Assembly: GCF_040493455.1 (NCBI RefSeq)
Contig: NZ_JANFDA010000004.1
Span: 186,001 to 250,000 of the forward strand
Reading direction: 5' to 3'
Length of the DNA: 64,000 bases
Origin: Microcosmobacter sp040493455
GTDB lineage: Bacteria > Bacteroidota > Bacteroidia > Flavobacteriales > Flavobacteriaceae
In this document: piece by piece, positions 27,726-36,095 of the stretch
Numbering within the stretch: the first letter of the stretch is position 1
Layout: every line of letters begins with the position of its first letter
The notes under the pieces: generated by a model
Database searches by the model: none
Seen by the model: the letters and a program-made list of their open reading frames with translations, nothing else
Told to the model about the DNA's origin: nothing
Program-made: the position numbers and the translations under genes

Positions 27726-27733
27726 CAAATATA
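27726..27733 (-). promoter_or_regulatory. Probable -7 box of the dcw/mraZ promoter
   Basis: On the minus strand TATATTTG matches the Bacteroidota -7 consensus TAnnTTTG. It lies 34 bases upstream of the chosen TTG start of mraZ and 10 bases downstream of the last MraZ operator repeat. The -33 region would fall within the operator repeats, so bound MraZ would block polymerase. No clear TTG -33 element is seen. Confidence 0.55.
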
Positions 27734-27743
27734 TTGAAAAAAA

Positions 27744-27768
27744 ACCCACATTTACCCACTATATCCCA
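27744..27768 (-). promoter_or_regulatory. MraZ operator: three TGGGN repeats with 10-bp period
   Basis: Minus strand reading: TGGGA, 5 bases, TGGGT, 5 bases, TGGGT (27768-27764, 27758-27754, 27748-27744). This is the exact architecture described for MraZ binding sites in other bacteria: TGGGN repeats with 5-base spacers. It stands directly upstream of mraZ, consistent with autoregulation of the dcw operon. Confidence 0.88.
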
Positions 27769-27955
27769 CTTTTGTTAATAAGTTTTCGATGAAGTGCTTA
27801 ATTGATGCGTTTTGCTAGCATATCTTAGGCAAGAGATGTTCTAATTATCAAAGAATTACAATTTCATTTGAAAGTGGAAAAACTAATGTTGATATCTATC
27901 TCATAACCTACTTCTGGGCTCTATAATTGTAGCTTTAAAATATGTAGGATTTAAC

Positions 27956-27963
27956 TATATTTG
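27956..27963 (+). promoter_or_regulatory. Candidate -7 box for alpha/beta hydrolase gene
   Basis: TATATTTG matches TAnnTTTG and sits 20 bases before the ATG at 27984. No clear -33 TTG at the right distance was found. The rest of the 234-base divergent region toward mraZ is AT-rich and shows only the MraZ operator. Confidence 0.4.
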
Positions 27964-27983
27964 TTTTTAACAAAAGACCCTAT

Positions 27984-28748
27984 ATGGCGCACATTTTAAA
28001 AAAAGAAAAAGAATTCAGCTACATAGAGATTGGTGAAGGAACTCCAATTATTGTGCTTCATGGGTTGATGGGTGGACTTAGTAATTTTGATGGTGTTTCA
28101 GGTTTTTTTTCTGAGCGAGGCTATAAAATTGTTATTCCTGAACTTCCTATATACACCATGTCTTTATTGAAGACTAATGTTAAAAGCTTTGCCAATTATC
28201 TTCATGATTTCATAGAGTTTAAAGGTTTTGACGAAGTGATTTTATTGGGTAATTCTCTTGGTGGTCATATTGGACTTTATCACACTAAAATGTATCCTGA
28301 GAAAGTTAAGGCTTTGATTATTACGGGAAGCTCTGGTCTTTATGAAAGCGCTATGGGAAGTGGCTATACTAAGCGTAGCGATTATGAGGTTATCAAGAAA
28401 AAAGCTCAGGATGTATTTTATGACCCAGAGGTTGCTACCAAGGAGATTGTGGATGAAGTTTATGCAACTGTAAATGACAGAAACAAGCTTGTAAAAACGT
28501 TGGCTATCGCTAAAAGTGCTATACGTCATAATATGGCCAAGGATCTCCCTAAAATGCAAACACCAACTTGCATTATTTGGGGAAAGAATGACTCGGTTAC
28601 ACCTCCTGAAGTTGCAGAAGAATTTAATGATTTACTTCCTGATTCTGAGTTATTTTGGATTGACAAATGTGGTCATGCGGCTATGATGGAGCATCCTGAT
28701 TTATTTAACGAAATCTTAGATTCCTGGCTGAATAAGCGCGGGTTTTAA
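27984..28748 (+). CDS. Alpha/beta-fold hydrolase
   Basis: A 254-residue cytoplasmic hydrolase with no signal peptide. The oxyanion region is VLHGLMGGLSNFDGV (24-38). The triad can be placed as Ser91 in LGNSLGGHIGL, Asp203 in WGKNDSVTPPEV and His231 in DKCGHAAMMEHP. This is the hydrolase/esterase class related to C-C bond hydrolases and lipases; the substrate is unknown. It lies 20 bases before engB and is divergent from the dcw cluster, a pairing I recall from other flavobacteria but cannot check here. Confidence 0.9.
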   Translation: MAHILKKEKEFSYIEIGEGTPIIVLHGLMGGLSNFDGVSGFFSERGYKIVIPELPIYTMSLLKTNVKSFANYLHDFIEFKGFDEVILLGNSLGGHIGLYHTKMYPEKVKALIITGSSGLYESAMGSGYTKRSDYEVIKKKAQDVFYDPEVATKEIVDEVYATVNDRNKLVKTLAIAKSAIRHNMAKDLPKMQTPTCIIWGKNDSVTPPEVAEEFNDLLPDSELFWIDKCGHAAMMEHPDLFNEILDSWLNKRGF

Positions 28749-28768
28749 AACTTCTAATATCACACTAA

Positions 28769-29383
28769 ATGCATATTAAATCTGCCGAGTTTGTAATGAG
28801 TAATTCGGACGTTTCAAAATGTCCTAGCAATACGTTGCCTGAATATGCTTTTATTGGTCGTAGTAATGTTGGGAAATCGTCATTAATCAATATGCTTACA
28901 GGTCGAAAAAGTCTTGCCAAGACTTCTGGAAGGCCTGGAAAAACGCAACTGATTAATCACTTTATCATAAATAATAATTGGTATTTGGTTGATCTTCCCG
29001 GGTATGGTTATGCAAGAGTATCTAAGTCTTCAAAAAAGATTTTTCAAAAATTTATTACTGATTATTTTTCCAAAAGAACCCAACTGGTTTCAGCTTTTGT
29101 TTTAGTAGACATTAGACACAAACCGCAGCCAGTTGATTTAGAATTTATGCAATGGATGGGTGAAAATCAGATTCCTTTTTCGATTGTGTTCACAAAGGCT
29201 GACAAGCTTAAACCTAAGGCTATTGAACGTCATGTTGATGAATACAGCGAAATACTATTAGAGCAATGGGAAGAGATGCCAAACTACTTTATTACGTCTT
29301 CTAGCAAGTATATTGGTAAGGATGAATTGTTACAGTTCATTCAGGATACAAATGATGAAATAAATGCTTTGAGGAAAAGCTAA
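28769..29383 (+). CDS. engB: Ribosome biogenesis GTPase EngB (YihA/YsxC)
   Basis: A 204-residue TRAFAC-class GTPase needed for large ribosomal subunit assembly. G1 is GRSNVGKSSL (30-39), switch region TSGRPGKTQ (52-60), G3 DLPG (75-78) and G4 FTKADKL (about 141-147); G5 is in TSSSKYIG. Length and motifs are typical for the family. Likely co-transcribed with the hydrolase upstream. Confidence 0.96.
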   Translation: MHIKSAEFVMSNSDVSKCPSNTLPEYAFIGRSNVGKSSLINMLTGRKSLAKTSGRPGKTQLINHFIINNNWYLVDLPGYGYARVSKSSKKIFQKFITDYFSKRTQLVSAFVLVDIRHKPQPVDLEFMQWMGENQIPFSIVFTKADKLKPKAIERHVDEYSEILLEQWEEMPNYFITSSSKYIGKDELLQFIQDTNDEINALRKS

Positions 29384-29422
29384 GATTCTTATAGTTAGGA
29401 CTTTCTAGTGTCTAGTTAATCG

Positions 29423-30172
29423 CTAATTTTTCTGCTCAACAAATTCTCCATTTTCAAAAACTAAAGTTACTCTTCTAGAATCACCTTTATAAAACCCTAC
29501 GTCTCCATCAAATTCATAATAATCAAAGGATAATGTTTTTGATTCTGGATTAAACTCTAGGTTAATTTTAGCGCCTCGATTTGCTCCTATATACAAATAT
29601 TTCTCTCCTTGAAATATCGCGTCACATAACGCCAGTTCATTGCCTTTAATTTTATATGCTCTGGCCAAAATATGCTTCTTACCTCCTCCATAAGTTCCAT
29701 ACCCCATAAGTATATAATAGGTTTCGCTTTTGACTTTAAACTCACTAATATCATAGATAGTAACACTTGTAGGCTCTCCTGTACTAAATTCATCCCCTGA
29801 GTCTAATCTTTGATATTTTACTTCCCCATATTTTGTTTTGTATTGTATATACGAGGCATAATCATGCCAGCTTCCTCCATTTATTCTATCCCAACTCAAA
29901 GTTTTTACTAGACTATCTTCTGATCTTCTAATGGTAACATATTCGGATAATTTTTTAAATGGATATTTGAAATTTGCTGGATCATCAAGACTAGATACCA
30001 GCCTTTCTTCTATTATGGGTGCCATACAGTTAGCAATTTCAGTATCAACAGAATAGAATGTCTTAAAAAGACCAGATAAATATCTATCACTAAATTCTTG
30101 ATCACTTTCTTGGGTATAAGAAACATTTGAACATATAATCAAATTAACTAGTAAGATTGTTAATCGCTTCAT
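29423..30172 (-). CDS. Exported protein of unknown function
   Basis: A 249-residue protein with a signal peptide (MKRLTILLVNLIICSNVSYTQ). The mature part has no motif I recognise: an N-terminal acidic half (ESDQEFSDRYLSGLFKTFYS) and a C-terminal beta-rich half with repeated Tyr/Gly strands (FKVKSETYYILMGYGTYGGG, then ILARAYKIKGNE). No Cys pairs or catalytic triad stand out. It is convergent with engB and lies 12 bases after the ABC permease gene in the same direction, so it may be co-transcribed with it. Confidence 0.72.
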   Translation of the reverse strand: MKRLTILLVNLIICSNVSYTQESDQEFSDRYLSGLFKTFYSVDTEIANCMAPIIEERLVSSLDDPANFKYPFKKLSEYVTIRRSEDSLVKTLSWDRINGGSWHDYASYIQYKTKYGEVKYQRLDSGDEFSTGEPTSVTIYDISEFKVKSETYYILMGYGTYGGGKKHILARAYKIKGNELALCDAIFQGEKYLYIGANRGAKINLEFNPESKTLSFDYYEFDGDVGFYKGDSRRVTLVFENGEFVEQKN

Positions 30173-30184
30173 TTTGTCTTTTTA

Positions 30185-31282
30185 TTATCCTGTCTTAACG
30201 TCTAATGCATCTCTAAGTGCATTCCCAATAAGCATAAAACTCATTACCAAAACCATGATACAAAGCCCAGGGATTATTGCTAAATAAGGCTTCCCGAGAA
30301 TTATATAGTTGTAGTGATCTTTTATCATTGCTCCCCAACTTGCCATTGGTGGTTGTGCTCCAATACCTAAAAAGCTTAATCCACTTTCGATGAGTATTGC
30401 TGCTGCAAAATTGGCTGCGGAAATCACAATGACTGGCGCCATAATATTGGGTAAAATATGCTTGATAATAATTCTGGAGTTTTTAAATCCAAGTGCTTTT
30501 GCAGCTGTAACGTATTGCATTTCTTTTACTGAAATCACCTGTCCTCTAACCACTCTAGCCACTTCTACCCACATCGTAAGCCCAACAGCTATAAATACTT
30601 GCCAAAATCCTTTTCCAAGGGCTAATGTAATGGCTATGACTAACAGCAATGTTGGTATGGACCAAGTAACGTTGATAATCCACATGATTATCTTATCTAC
30701 TCTTCCTCCATAAAAGCCGGCTAAACTCCCCATGGTTATTCCTATAATCAATGAAATAAACACAGCAACAAAGCCTATAAAAAATGATATTCGAGATCCA
30801 ACCAAAATACGACTCAAGTAATCTCGTCCATATTTATCGGTTCCGAATAAAAATTTATGTTCTTTGATGTATGGTTTATAATCACCATTTGGAAAGACAC
30901 TAAGCGGTATTATTTTAGTATCTCCTTCTTTTTCGCCTTTTGTATATTCTACATAAGTCAGTGTTTCTTCATCTACTTGATAGCTAGAGATAGGCATTTC
31001 TACACCGCTATTCTTAACACCAAAAAACAGTTTAGAAAAATAACTTTGATCCGTCTTTATGTCCGAAGGTATGGTAAGCATGCTAACTTTAAACCCTGGC
31101 TTCATAGAGTGAATTGACAAATGCATTTGGTTGGCATATTGCGAATTATCTGGCGCTAACACATAGGAAAATATAGCAATGACACCAATTATAGCAATAA
31201 CCCAAAAACTAAAAACGCCCCAAAAATTCTTTTTGAATTTTCGGAGCGCAAGTTGAGTTAATGAACTGCTTTTTCTATGCAT
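30185..31282 (-). CDS. ABC transporter permease, dipeptide/oligopeptide (DppC/OppC) type
   Basis: A 365-residue inner membrane permease. One N-terminal membrane segment (about 22-43) is followed by a long periplasmic stretch to about residue 145. The C-terminal binding-protein-dependent transport domain has about 5 segments and an EAA-type loop (AAKALGFKNSRIIIKHILPN). The GTDKYGRDYLSRIL motif near residue 147 is typical of DppC/OppC. The matching DppB permease, ATPases and binding protein are not in the window. In Flavobacteriia lone DppC-type genes are common. Substrate is unknown. Confidence 0.88.
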   Translation of the reverse strand: MHRKSSSLTQLALRKFKKNFWGVFSFWVIAIIGVIAIFSYVLAPDNSQYANQMHLSIHSMKPGFKVSMLTIPSDIKTDQSYFSKLFFGVKNSGVEMPISSYQVDEETLTYVEYTKGEKEGDTKIIPLSVFPNGDYKPYIKEHKFLFGTDKYGRDYLSRILVGSRISFFIGFVAVFISLIIGITMGSLAGFYGGRVDKIIMWIINVTWSIPTLLLVIAITLALGKGFWQVFIAVGLTMWVEVARVVRGQVISVKEMQYVTAAKALGFKNSRIIIKHILPNIMAPVIVISAANFAAAILIESGLSFLGIGAQPPMASWGAMIKDHYNYIILGKPYLAIIPGLCIMVLVMSFMLIGNALRDALDVKTG

Positions 31283-31288
31283 TCAGTA

Positions 31289-33469
31289 TTAGTTCTTTAC
31301 AGCGACCTTTGATTTGATTTCGTAAGTCATTTTTAAGTCGTGTAGTACGTTTAGAGCTTCTTCAATATAAACATCCTGACTTAGAGCCTCATGCCAACGG
31401 TTACGCTTTTGCTTAAGCACAGAATCTTGCTCCATTAGCTTAATTTCATAAGGTAATGACTGAAAAGTAAGGTTTGTTTTATAATCTCCAATTTTATCAA
31501 ATCGCTTTGCTTCCTCTTCATTGAGATTCATTTCAGCTTTATACTTTTCATAATTCAAAGAATACACTTCACGATCTCTAATCTTCTTTATCCATTGTGC
31601 ATTGGCATCAATTAATCTTAATTGCTCATTATTAGCCATACGCTCTTTACTCTTTTTGATCGTAGCATCGTAATCAAAGTAGTTGCTCCACTCGTTGAAG
31701 TCTACTGCATCAATCTTATCCCAAGGCAATGGGTTCTCCTGATCCTTTTCTCCGATGTCTATATAGCTATAACGGTCTGGAACAATCACATCACTCTTAA
31801 CGCCTTCTAATTGAGTAGAACCACCATTTACACGGTAGAACTTCTGCGTTGTGAACTTTAATGCTCCCATATCGCCATTACTGTTGTTTCTCACCATTCG
31901 GTTAAGGTCTAATACATTTTGTACTGTTCCTTTTCCATAGGTTTGCTTACTTCCAATAACAATAGCTCTTTTATAATCTTGCATAGCAGCCGCTAAAATT
32001 TCGGATGCTGATGCTGACAATTCGTTTACTAAAATTACTAATGGTCCATCCCACACAATAGCTTTATCTCTATCGTTTAGAACTTCTTTTGGCTCTCCAG
32101 TAGTCTTTACTTGTACAATTGGGCCTTCTTTGATAAATAACCCTGCCATGTCGACAACTGTTTGAAGCGATCCTCCTCCATTATTTCTAAGGTCAATTAC
32201 AAGACCTTCCATACCTTCCGCTTTAAGGCGCTCTACTTCCAGCCTAATATCTGTAGCTGCATTTCTCTTTTTATAATCTTCGAAGTTCACATAAAACTTA
32301 GGAAGGTTAATTACTCCAAATGTTTTTCCTTCTTTTTCAACTTTTGAAGATTTAGCGTAGGTTTCTTCTAACTCTACAATATCTCTTGTAATGGTAATAT
32401 CTTCAATAGTACCATCAGTTTTCTTAAGCGTTAGCGTTACTTTAGTACCTTTTGGCCCTTTGATGAATTTGATAGCATCGTCTAGACGCATTCCTACTAC
32501 ATTTACACCTTCTTCTTCTTCTTCCTGTCTTACTTTAAGAATATTGTCACCGACTTCAAGTTCGTTTTGACGCCAAGCTGGTCCTCCACTGATAATTTCA
32601 TTAACCACGATAGCATCCATTTTCTTCTGGAGTCTTGCGCCAATACCTTCAAAATTACCAGACATGGCAACATCGAATCTATCTTTGTCTTCTGGAGCAA
32701 AATAGAATGTGTGTGGATCAAACTCTTCTACAACGGCATTAATGTATACTGAAAACCAATCTTTACGTTGTCTATCATCAATAAATACATACAACTCATC
32801 TAAAGAGCGAAGTGTAGCTTCTCTTGCTTCTGCTTCTAACTCTTTATCTGTCTTCATTTCTTGTTTACCATCTACCTTATCATTGGTAGCAGAAAACGCT
32901 CCTTCAGGAATATCTGAAGCACTCGCCAAATCTTGTTGATTTACCGCATCATCAAAATTTGCAATGGTAGAAAACTTTAACTGCTTTCTCCAGCGCTCTT
33001 TCATTTGCTTCTTATTTTTTGCATAAGGCAAGCTTTCATAATCTGTAGAAAAAGATTCATTCAAGGTGAAGTCGAAAGGATCTTCTAAAATTTCTCTATA
33101 GATTTTCTTAGACTCTTCTATACGTTCTAAAAGTCTTTGATGCGTAAGGTTAAAGAATGTAATATCGTATTCTCTAAGCTGATCATCTATTTTATCCTTA
33201 TAGGCTGAAAATTCTTTGATATCTGATTCGTAAAAATATCTTTTGAACGGATCCAATTGCTGCAGATAGTCATCAAAAACATTCTGAGAGAACTCGTCAT
33301 CAATATTCTTCGGATCAAAGTGTCCTTCTTCGAGAACATAAGTAATCAACTGAATTAATAATTTGTCCTTATTTGGGTCACTAAACTTTTTAGACGTAAA
33401 ACTGCATGATGCAAATGCTAAAAGCAATGCAAGCAACAAAAATCTATAATTCCTTCTCATAAATCTCAT
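31289..33469 (-). CDS. Carboxy-terminal processing protease (S41, Prc/Tsp type)
   Basis: About 726 residues. Order: signal with lipobox (LLLAFASC), N-terminal TSP helical domain (about 30-220), PDZ domain (about 235-335, FEGIGARLQKKMDAIVVNEI), S41 catalytic domain and a C-terminal Prc-type domain. The catalytic serine lies in NELSASASEILAAAM and the lysine in SKQTYGKGTVQ, the Ser/Lys dyad of tail-specific proteases. It should degrade or trim periplasmic proteins from the C-terminus. I start at ATG 33469 (MRFMRRNYRF) instead of 19 codons further upstream, because the extension is Phe/Tyr-rich and spoils the signal peptide; ATG 33460 is also possible. Confidence 0.93.
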   Translation of the reverse strand: MRFMRRNYRFLLLALLLAFASCSFTSKKFSDPNKDKLLIQLITYVLEEGHFDPKNIDDEFSQNVFDDYLQQLDPFKRYFYESDIKEFSAYKDKIDDQLREYDITFFNLTHQRLLERIEESKKIYREILEDPFDFTLNESFSTDYESLPYAKNKKQMKERWRKQLKFSTIANFDDAVNQQDLASASDIPEGAFSATNDKVDGKQEMKTDKELEAEAREATLRSLDELYVFIDDRQRKDWFSVYINAVVEEFDPHTFYFAPEDKDRFDVAMSGNFEGIGARLQKKMDAIVVNEIISGGPAWRQNELEVGDNILKVRQEEEEEGVNVVGMRLDDAIKFIKGPKGTKVTLTLKKTDGTIEDITITRDIVELEETYAKSSKVEKEGKTFGVINLPKFYVNFEDYKKRNAATDIRLEVERLKAEGMEGLVIDLRNNGGGSLQTVVDMAGLFIKEGPIVQVKTTGEPKEVLNDRDKAIVWDGPLVILVNELSASASEILAAAMQDYKRAIVIGSKQTYGKGTVQNVLDLNRMVRNNSNGDMGALKFTTQKFYRVNGGSTQLEGVKSDVIVPDRYSYIDIGEKDQENPLPWDKIDAVDFNEWSNYFDYDATIKKSKERMANNEQLRLIDANAQWIKKIRDREVYSLNYEKYKAEMNLNEEEAKRFDKIGDYKTNLTFQSLPYEIKLMEQDSVLKQKRNRWHEALSQDVYIEEALNVLHDLKMTYEIKSKVAVKN

Positions 33470-33605
33470 GGTATATTTTTCACTAAAATAAAAGAAAAAA
33501 CCATGCCAATAAAATTGGCTGTACATAATTTTTTGTTAAACCATTAATAACAAGGGTTTCATCGGTATTTTGTGTATTTTAGTACGGTAAAAAAGTGAAC
33601 AAAAA

Positions 33606-34382
33606 ATGTCAAAAAAGCCTCTTATCCTAGTCATTAACGATGACGGCATTACAGCACCAGGAATCCGCGCATTAATTGATGTGTGCAACGCTATTGGTGA
33701 TGTTGTAGTGGTTGCTCCAGATAGTCCGCAAAGCGGCATGGGTCATGCCATAACCATTAATTCTACGCTTTTTGTGGAACATATTACTATTGATGATGGA
33801 AATCAGAAGGAATATAGTTGTTCTGGGACACCTGCCGATTGTGTAAAACTTGCTGTAAATGAAGTTTTGGATCGTAAGCCAGACCTTTGTGTGTCTGGTA
33901 TAAACCATGGTTCTAACGCATCTATCAACGTAATCTACTCTGGTACTATGAGTGCTGCTATAGAAGCTGGTATTGAAGGGATTCCTGCTATTGGGTTTTC
34001 GCTATTGGATTATAACTGGAATGCCAATTTTGATGCTGCTAAACATTTTGCAAAGACCATTATTATTAATGCCTTAAAGCAAGGGATTCCGAGAGGTGTT
34101 GTGCTCAATGTAAATTTTCCTAATCTTCCTAAAGAGGATATAAAAGGTATAAAGGTCTGCCGACAAGCCAGAGCTAACTGGAAAGAGGAATTTGATAAAC
34201 GTAAAAGTCCTATGGGACGCGATTATTACTGGCTTACAGGTAAGTTTGTGAATTTAGACAAAGGTGAAGATACCGATCAATGGGCTTTAGAAAATGGCTA
34301 TGTATCTGTGGTTCCCATTCAATTCGATCTTACAGCCCATCATTGTATCCAGTTATTAAATACTTGGAGTCTTAATGAGTAG
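33606..34382 (+). CDS. surE: 5'/3'-nucleotidase SurE
   Basis: A 258-residue metal-dependent phosphatase. The metal-binding N-terminus INDDGITAPGI, Ser in SPQSGMGHAITIN and SGINHGSNASINVIYSGTM are the family motifs. It dephosphorylates nucleoside 5' and 3' monophosphates and may help stationary-phase survival. It starts 137 bases from the divergent protease gene and is followed by lpxB after 45 bases. Confidence 0.96.
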   Translation: MSKKPLILVINDDGITAPGIRALIDVCNAIGDVVVVAPDSPQSGMGHAITINSTLFVEHITIDDGNQKEYSCSGTPADCVKLAVNEVLDRKPDLCVSGINHGSNASINVIYSGTMSAAIEAGIEGIPAIGFSLLDYNWNANFDAAKHFAKTIIINALKQGIPRGVVLNVNFPNLPKEDIKGIKVCRQARANWKEEFDKRKSPMGRDYYWLTGKFVNLDKGEDTDQWALENGYVSVVPIQFDLTAHHCIQLLNTWSLNE

Positions 34383-34427
34383 TATTTACACGAAATTCAT
34401 AATTTGGTCTATTAAATTCATCAGTCT

Positions 34428-35546
34428 ATGAAGTATTACATAATAGCTGGAGAAGCTTCAGGAGATTTGCATGGCTCTAATTTGATGAAAGCACTCATCA
34501 AACAAGATGTTGATGCAGATTTCAGGTTTTGGGGAGGCGATCTTATGGAAGCTGTTGGTGGTACGTTGGTAAAGCACTACAAGGAACGCTCCTTTATGGG
34601 TTTTGCGGAAGTAATTCTCAACTTAAGAAAGATCTTTGGGCTCATTAAATTCTGTAAAACTGATATTGCAACATATCAACCCGATGTTATCATTTTTATA
34701 GACAATTCTGGTTTTAACCTTAGAATAGCCAAATGGGCTAAACAGGAAAACTATAAAACGCATTATTATATTTCGCCACAAGTTTGGGCTTCTAGAGCGA
34801 GTCGTGTTGAGAAAATAAAACGTGATATTGATGAGATGTATGTTATTCTTCCTTTTGAAGAGGAATTTTACAAGTCTTACAATTATGATGTTCATTTTGT
34901 TGGTCATCCGTTGATTGATGCCATTGCAGATCGTTCTCAGGTTGATGAATATAAATTTAGAGCAGAGCACGGACTTAATGAAAAACCAATTATTGCACTA
35001 TTACCAGGTAGCCGTAAGCAGGAAATCATAAAAATGCTTTCTGTAATGCTCAGTGTTGTGAAGGATTTTACGGATTATCAATTTGTCATAGCTGGTGCGC
35101 CAAGCCAAGACTATGAATTCTATCAGCAGTTTATAAAGACTAATAATGTGGCGTTTGTATCAAACGAAACTTATGATTTATTGAGTATTTCTACAGCGGC
35201 CTTAGTGACCTCTGGGACTGCAACCTTAGAAACAGCTTTATTTAAAGTTCCACAAGTGGTTTGCTATAAAGCGAATGCCATTTCGTATCATATCGCAAAG
35301 CGCATTATTACGCTAAAGTTTATTTCTTTAGTGAACCTCATTATGGATAAAGAAGTGGTTACTGAACTTATACAGGGCGACTTAAACACCAAACAACTAA
35401 AACAAGAACTAAATTTAATACTCGATGAGAGCCACCGAGAGCAATTGTATCTTGATTATTATGAGCTAGAACAAAAGCTTGGCGGAAAAGGTGCCAGTGA
35501 CAAGGCCGCTCAACTCATCTATAACTGCTTAACCAAATCTAACTAA
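34428..35546 (+). CDS. lpxB: Lipid-A-disaccharide synthase LpxB
   Basis: A 372-residue GT19 glycosyltransferase that joins UDP-2,3-diacylglucosamine and lipid X. The N-terminal motif is IIAGEASGDLHGSNLM. Other marks are RFWGGDLMEAVGG, ISPQVWASRASRVEKIK, FVGHPLID, ALLPGSRKQEI and VTSGTATLETALFKVPQVV. Lipid A synthesis means a Gram-negative outer membrane, in line with lptC in the window. It is 4 bases from the next gene. Confidence 0.97.
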   Translation: MKYYIIAGEASGDLHGSNLMKALIKQDVDADFRFWGGDLMEAVGGTLVKHYKERSFMGFAEVILNLRKIFGLIKFCKTDIATYQPDVIIFIDNSGFNLRIAKWAKQENYKTHYYISPQVWASRASRVEKIKRDIDEMYVILPFEEEFYKSYNYDVHFVGHPLIDAIADRSQVDEYKFRAEHGLNEKPIIALLPGSRKQEIIKMLSVMLSVVKDFTDYQFVIAGAPSQDYEFYQQFIKTNNVAFVSNETYDLLSISTAALVTSGTATLETALFKVPQVVCYKANAISYHIAKRIITLKFISLVNLIMDKEVVTELIQGDLNTKQLKQELNLILDESHREQLYLDYYELEQKLGGKGASDKAAQLIYNCLTKSN

Positions 35547-35550
35547 ACTA

Positions 35551-36054
35551 TTGAAACGAACACTACTTATACTCTGTATCTTATTATCGCTTAGCAGTTG
35601 CAAATCCTCGAAACGGGCTGCATCCAAAAAATCACCCAGAACTACAACAACGACATCCAATAGCTATTCTCCAAAAGCCTCAAAGATTATTAGCTATGCA
35701 CAACAGTTTGAAGGTGTACGATACAAATATGGTGGTACTACCAAACGTGGTATGGATTGCTCTGGTTTAGTATACACAAGCTTTAATGCGCATGATATTG
35801 TGCTTCCACGAATTTCTTCGGATATGGCAAAGCGTGGTGATTGGATCGATATTAAAGCGATACGCCCTGGAGATTTGGTGTTTTTTGCTACACGAAAGAA
35901 TAGCAGACGTGTTAACCATGTTGGTTTGGTAACCAAAGTACGTGGTGATGACTTTGAGTTTATCCATGCTACGACTAGCAAAGGCGTCATTACCTCATCG
36001 ATAAAAGAACGGTATTGGTATCTGGCTTATGTACAGGCCAGACGAGTTTTATGA
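35551..36054 (+). CDS. NlpC/P60 (C40) family lipoprotein endopeptidase
   Basis: A 167-residue lipoprotein: signal with lipobox LSLSSCKSS, a Ser/Thr-rich spacer, then a C40 domain (about 48-165). The catalytic Cys is in KRGMDCSGLVY and His in RVNHVGLVTK, with a third polar residue in FIHATTSKG. Such enzymes cut peptidoglycan stem peptides. The start codon is TTG at 35551, 4 bases after the lpxB stop; no ATG in frame gives a usable signal peptide, so the TTG is convincing. Confidence 0.92.
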   Translation: MKRTLLILCILLSLSSCKSSKRAASKKSPRTTTTTSNSYSPKASKIISYAQQFEGVRYKYGGTTKRGMDCSGLVYTSFNAHDIVLPRISSDMAKRGDWIDIKAIRPGDLVFFATRKNSRRVNHVGLVTKVRGDDFEFIHATTSKGVITSSIKERYWYLAYVQARRVL

Positions 36055-36095
36055 TCCTAGCCACCCCAAATTAGTCCATTTTAATAACCTACTTT

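Noticed and set aside
27693..27749. Long form of MraZ from GTG 27749
   Set aside because: The codon lies within the MraZ operator and upstream of the -7 box; the added residues are not family sequence.
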